From Candidatus Omnitrophota bacterium (GTDB taxonomy: Bacteria; Omnitrophota; Omnitrophia; Omnitrophales; Omnitrophaceae), in the NCBI GenBank assembly GCA_029561555.1, contig JAKQXH010000026.1:1-52951 (forward strand): a stretch of DNA of 52,951 nt, given 5' to 3'. The notes beneath the pieces were generated by a model. The model was not told the origin of the DNA and did no database searches. It saw only the letters and a list, made by a program, of their open reading frames with translations. Both the position numbers and the translations under genes were made by a program. Positions 49,642 through 52,951 of the stretch are shown here, in pieces. Numbering within the stretch: the first letter of the stretch is position 1; each line of letters begins with the position of its first letter.

Positions 49642-51114
49642 TTGAGCGGCAGATCAGGGGTTTCAGATATTTCCGAGGGGGGATTTTTAAATGCCGGGTC
49701 TGCCGGGATGAAAATCATCCTGCCGTCCGGGGCGCGTTCTTTTTACCGGAGAGGGATCGTCGTTCCGATCGCGGAGATCCTTCCGTTCCGGGATCCGTTT
49801 GAAGCCTACGGGAAAGTGTTCGGAAAAGGCGTCACGTTTTTCCTCGACAGCACGCGATTTCACGCCCAGACGGCCGCCTGTTCTTACGTCGGTTTGAATC
49901 CTTTCGCGGGTTTTGAATTCAAAAAAGGGAACGCCCCTCTCGAGCGGCTCCGGGATTTTTGCTCCCGGGAGAAAGGCCGTCTCTGGTCCGAATTTCCCCA
50001 CTTCACGGGAGGGGGCGTCGGCTTCCTCAGCTATGAACTCTCCCGGGATCTTGAAAAAATCCGGTGGAGCCGCCGCGAAACATGCCGGTCACCCAAAATC
50101 CGTCTTTTGTTCTTCCGGGATCTGTTTGTGTTCGATCTGCGCCGGAAGAGAATGCTGGCGTTGACAAACCTGCTGCCCGGCCGGGACGGCCCTTTCGAAC
50201 GGGCATTGCGGGACGGGCGAAGGCGGCTTGACCGCATGGCAGAAATCCTCGATACTCCGGCCCGGCCCGGCCCCTTGCGGGCCCATTCCGTCCGCCATTT
50301 TCGCAGCGATTGCGGTTCCGGAAATTTCCGGCGGATGGTGACGCGGGCGAAGGAATACATCCGGCAGGGGGATATTTATCAGGTGAATCTCTCGCGCCGG
50401 TTCACGTTTGATTTTTCCGGGGACCCTCTCGCGCTTTACGGGAAACTCCGGGATCTGAACCCGTCTCCCTTCTCTTCGTTCTTCGATTTCGGCAAAACCA
50501 AAATTATCAGCGCGTCCCCGGAACGCCTGGTCCGGCTGGACGGAAGGCTTTGCGAGACCCGCCCGATCGCGGGCACTTACCGGAGGGGAAAGACATCGGC
50601 CGAGTCGAAGCGGCTTTCCAGGGCGCTGCTCCGGGACTCCAAGGAACGGGCCGAGCACCTGATGCTGGTCGATCTCGAGCGGAACGATCTGGGGCGGGTC
50701 TGCGATTACCGGACGATCCGGGTCGAGAGAATGATGATGCTTGAAAAATATTCGCACGTGATCCATATTGTCTCGAAAATCACGGGCCGTCTCGGGAGGA
50801 ACAAAGACGGATTCGATTTACTGAAGGCGATGTTTCCCGGCGGCACCATCACGGGCTGCCCCAAGATCCGGAGCATGGAGATCATCGATGAACTCGAGTC
50901 CGCTCCGCGCGGGCTTTACACGGGTTCGGTCGGATACGTGGATTTCGGCGGAAACATGGACTGGAATATCGTGATCCGGACGCTTGTCCTCGAGGGCTGC
51001 CGCGGGGTGATTCGGACGGGGGCCGGGATTGTGCATGATTCCAAGCCCGCGAAGGAATACCGGGAAACCCTTCACAAGGCGAAGGCGCTTTTTCTGGCGC
51101 TTCGGCGGAAATAG
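49642..51114 (+). CDS. pabB: Aminodeoxychorismate synthase component I
   Basis: The protein has 490 residues from TTG 49642, or 468 from ATG 49708 (MKIILPSGARSFYR), which may be the true start. The chorismate-binding domain is complete: YIRQGDIYQVNLSRRF, ISASPERLVRLDG, RPIAGTYRRGKTSAESKRL, and GGTITGCPKIRSMEIIDELE. PIAGT rather than the anthranilate-type sequence supports PabB over TrpE. It makes 4-amino-4-deoxychorismate for folate, using ammonia from a PabA not seen here. PabC follows 41 bases downstream. Confidence 0.9.
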   Translation: MSGRSGVSDISEGGFLNAGSAGMKIILPSGARSFYRRGIVVPIAEILPFRDPFEAYGKVFGKGVTFFLDSTRFHAQTAACSYVGLNPFAGFEFKKGNAPLERLRDFCSREKGRLWSEFPHFTGGGVGFLSYELSRDLEKIRWSRRETCRSPKIRLLFFRDLFVFDLRRKRMLALTNLLPGRDGPFERALRDGRRRLDRMAEILDTPARPGPLRAHSVRHFRSDCGSGNFRRMVTRAKEYIRQGDIYQVNLSRRFTFDFSGDPLALYGKLRDLNPSPFSSFFDFGKTKIISASPERLVRLDGRLCETRPIAGTYRRGKTSAESKRLSRALLRDSKERAEHLMLVDLERNDLGRVCDYRTIRVERMMMLEKYSHVIHIVSKITGRLGRNKDGFDLLKAMFPGGTITGCPKIRSMEIIDELESAPRGLYTGSVGYVDFGGNMDWNIVIRTLVLEGCRGVIRTGAGIVHDSKPAKEYRETLHKAKALFLALRRK

Positions 51115-51154
51115 AAGGCCCCGTATTTTTTCGGGCTTTCGGGAAAGAGGGGAA

Positions 51155-51997
51155 ATGACTGTCGTGACGCTTCATGAAACGGGGAAGAATCCGGAGCGCT
51201 TGTCTCTCGATCAGCTTCGCGCGGAAAAAATCGCCGTTTTTGAAAGCCTGAGGACTTATCGGGGGATTTTGTTCAGGCCGGAAGAGCATCTGGACCGGCT
51301 TTTTGCCTCCGCGCGGACGGCGGGATTGGTCCTGCCCTCTTCCCGCGGCGAATTGCGGAAGTTACTGGAAAAGGCCGCGGCTCAAGACGGAGGGGGGGAG
51401 CTTTTCTTGCGTCTGACCGTTACGGGAGACCGGGCTTTTGTGATCATCACCCGCCGGGTCTGGCCCGATGAGATTTACCGGAAGGGGATTTGCCTTCGGA
51501 CCGTTGCGGCAAAACGAAGCCTGTCCCACGCGGTCCCGCCGGAAACCAAGACTTCCTGCTACGGGCCTGAAGTCCTGGCGAGCCTGGAAATAGGCCCCGA
51601 ATGTTTTGAATCGCTTTTTTTAAGCCAGGAGGGACTGGTCCGCGAGACGAGAAACAGCAATATTTTCGCGGTCAAAAGAGGCGTGTGCGTGACGCCTCCT
51701 TCCGACGGGATTCTGGCGGGGGTCACGAGGAATTTTGTGATGGAGTTTTCAAGGGGAGCCGGCGCGGAAATCCGGGAAGATTCCCTGACCCGCCACGAAT
51801 TGTTCAATGCGGACGAGGTTTTCCTGACCAATACGTCCGGGGAAATTATTCCCGTCCGCGAGATTGATTCCCGGAGGATCGGCGTCAAGATTCCGGGGAC
51901 TCAGACCCGGCGCTTCATGCGGATGTTCCGCGAAAAAGTCCGTGAAGAGATTTCCCGGGGGCGCGAGCGGCGCGGAGGGCAATGCGATGAGCGTTAG
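51155..51997 (+). CDS. pabC: Class IV aminotransferase, probable aminodeoxychorismate lyase
   Basis: The protein has 280 residues from ATG 51155 (site AAAGAGGGGAA). VFESLRTYRGILFRPEEHLD starts the class IV PLP fold. PPETKTSCYGPEVLASLEIG contains the PLP lysine. EGLVRETRNSNIFAVKRGVC and DEVFLTNTSGEIIPVREID are family motifs. Its place after pabB suggests aminodeoxychorismate lyase (to para-aminobenzoate), although branched-chain or D-amino-acid transaminases are similar. Its end overlaps the GNAT gene by 11 bases. Confidence 0.82.
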   Translation: MTVVTLHETGKNPERLSLDQLRAEKIAVFESLRTYRGILFRPEEHLDRLFASARTAGLVLPSSRGELRKLLEKAAAQDGGGELFLRLTVTGDRAFVIITRRVWPDEIYRKGICLRTVAAKRSLSHAVPPETKTSCYGPEVLASLEIGPECFESLFLSQEGLVRETRNSNIFAVKRGVCVTPPSDGILAGVTRNFVMEFSRGAGAEIREDSLTRHELFNADEVFLTNTSGEIIPVREIDSRRIGVKIPGTQTRRFMRMFREKVREEISRGRERRGGQCDER

Positions 51998-52706
51998 ACG
52001 GATCGGCGGCGGGGTCTTGCGAAAAAAAACGGGCGAAAACGTTTTTGAAACCGTTTCGTATGAAATGCGGTTTCTGGGAATCGGGGACCTGCCGCTCATC
52101 ATGACACTGCAGGAGATTGTCGCCCGGAATCTTCCCGATCATGAAATATTCCGTATCGATTCGGAAGAATATTTCCGGAAACATTTTTCGGGGCCGCAGA
52201 ATGTGATCGGCGTGATTTCGGAAGGGGAACTGGCCGCTTATTGCGTGATCTCTTTCCCGGGGATCGAAGAGGATAATTTCGGGCGGGACATCGGATTGGC
52301 CCCGGAGGCGCTTTCCCGGGTGGCGCATCTTGAGACCATGGCGGTCCATCCCGCCTATCGCGGGAATTCCCTGCAGCGGAAAATCGGGAGGATTCATCTG
52401 GGAATCCTGCAGGCCATGCGTTGCGAGCATATCCTGTGCACGGTATCTCCGAAGAATTATCCGAGCCTTCGGAATCTTTTCTTTTTCGATTTTACGATCC
52501 GGGCCCTGAAGATCAAATACAACTGGATGCTCCGGTACATTCTCTACAAAAACATCCGGAATCCCGTCCGATTGACCCCCGCAGAACGGATTTGGGTCGA
52601 AAATTCGGATGCGGAGACTCAGAGGGAACTGATCGAACGGGGGTATGCCGGCTTTGAGGCGGTCCGGGGAAACGGGGAAGATTTCAAAATCGCCTACGGG
52701 AGATGA
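51987..52706 (+). CDS. GNAT-family N-acetyltransferase
   Basis: The protein has 239 residues from ATG 51987. [20 protein letters not shown] starts the fold, [20 protein letters not shown] contains the acetyl-CoA pyrophosphate loop, and the ending [13 protein letters not shown] is unusual and aromatic. The N-terminal 25 residues are an extension before the GNAT core. The substrate is unknown. It overlaps pabC and so may be co-transcribed, but a folate link is not implied. The end overlaps the convergent YjbQ-family gene by 13 bases. Confidence 0.8.
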   Translation: MSVRRIGGGVLRKKTGENVFETVSYEMRFLGIGDLPLIMTLQEIVARNLPDHEIFRIDSEEYFRKHFSGPQNVIGVISEGELAAYCVISFPGIEEDNFGRDIGLAPEALSRVAHLETMAVHPAYRGNSLQRKIGRIHLGILQAMRCEHILCTVSPKNYPSLRNLFFFDFTIRALKIKYNWMLRYILYKNIRNPVRLTPAERIWVENSDAETQRELIERGYAGFEAVRGNGEDFKIAYGR

Positions 52707-52951
52707 GAGACGGCTTTGACATAGACCTGCCGCTCCCGGGGCCCGTCGAATTCGCAGAAATAAATCCCCTGCCATGTCCCCAGCACGAGACGCCCGTTTT
52801 CCACGAGGATCTGCTCGGAACAGCCCACCAGTGACGATTTGATATGCGCCGGCGAATTGCCTTCACCGTGCTGATAGCCGGTCTCGGGGACGATTCTCCT
52901 CAATCCGTACAGAAGGTCCCGCCGGACGCTCGGGTCCGCGTTTTCGTTGAT
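52694..52951 (-). CDS. YjbQ/UPF0047 family protein (5' end outside window)
   Basis: The C-terminal 85 residues are visible; the start lies beyond the right edge. [40 protein letters not shown] and [20 protein letters not shown] form the full family motif set, with the conserved histidines. Members show weak thiamine phosphate synthase activity in some tests, but the true role is unsettled. It is convergent with the GNAT gene. Confidence 0.93.
   Translation of the reverse strand: MNENADPSVRRDLLYGLRRIVPETGYQHGEGNSPAHIKSSLVGCSEQILVENGRLVLGTWQGIYFCEFDGPRERQVYVKAVSHLP

Overview
The window (about 53 kb, moderately GC-rich, densely coding on both strands) looks like chromosomal DNA of a free-living Gram-negative rod. 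An outer membrane is implied by a TonB-dependent receptor, an LPS heptose epimerase and two Spy-like periplasmic proteins. A rod shape is implied by a complete mreBCD-mrdA-rodA cluster. The mix of a CarD-type regulator, pyruvoyl-dependent arginine decarboxylase, archaeal/actinobacterial-type inositol phosphate synthase, TIGR04073-like proteins and heptamer AAGACNN repeats would suit an uncultivated PVC-related lineage such as Omnitrophota. That placement is an inference, and no rRNA is present to test it. I saw no tRNA, rRNA, CRISPR array, transposase or prophage.

Layout. 1-4.7 kb: hemerythrin (cut by the left edge), rubredoxin, a LssY-C lipoprotein, a VF530 protein, a DUF4239 membrane protein and an MFS exporter. 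4.7-7.8 kb: an ECF sigma factor/anti-sigma envelope-stress module with two Spy-like proteins, tied together by three copies of one promoter motif. 8-10.2 kb: a secreted AMMECR1/six-hairpin fusion whose 3' end runs into a 7-bp tandem repeat. 10.2-15.5 kb: nitroreductase, and a Gld-type ABC system (ATPase, permease-GldG fusion, DUF4340). 15.5-20 kb: a structured inverted-repeat element, hldD, an ArsR regulator, then a CarD/Usp/PtsN/CBM48 stress-carbon operon. 20-23.8 kb: a cobalamin riboswitch with promoter and terminator, its TonB receptor, a hairpin-rich gap holding a second copy of the element, and a small membrane protein that may be the inner-membrane partner.

24-35.3 kb: aroA, the elongasome cluster (mreB, mreC, mreD, PBP2, RodA), then a four-gene set (membrane-anchored unknown, transglutaminase-7TM, RimK-like ATP-grasp, AI-2E family permease). 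This set is the best candidate for a little-described envelope system. 35.3-40.8 kb: two TIGR04073-like proteins, inositol monophosphatase, NAD-type isocitrate dehydrogenase, malate dehydrogenase and two related secreted carbohydrate-binding-like proteins. 41-43.5 kb: a glutathionylspermidine-synthase-like ATP-grasp, DUF2203 and pyruvoyl arginine decarboxylase. 43.6-52.9 kb: a LolA-like protein, inositol-3-phosphate synthase with a structured leader, tRNA-binding protein, DUF1015, frameshifted hflK with intact hflC, pabB-pabC, a GNAT enzyme and a YjbQ-family protein cut by the right edge.

Functional links. Inositol-3-phosphate synthase plus the SuhB-like phosphatase would make myo-inositol from glucose-6-phosphate. 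AroA, PabB and PabC are shikimate/folate steps. IDH and MDH are TCA steps. The ECF module, HflKC, CarD and Usp point to stress handling. Motif, promoter and repeat positions were read by eye; family names rest on motif recognition, not database searches.
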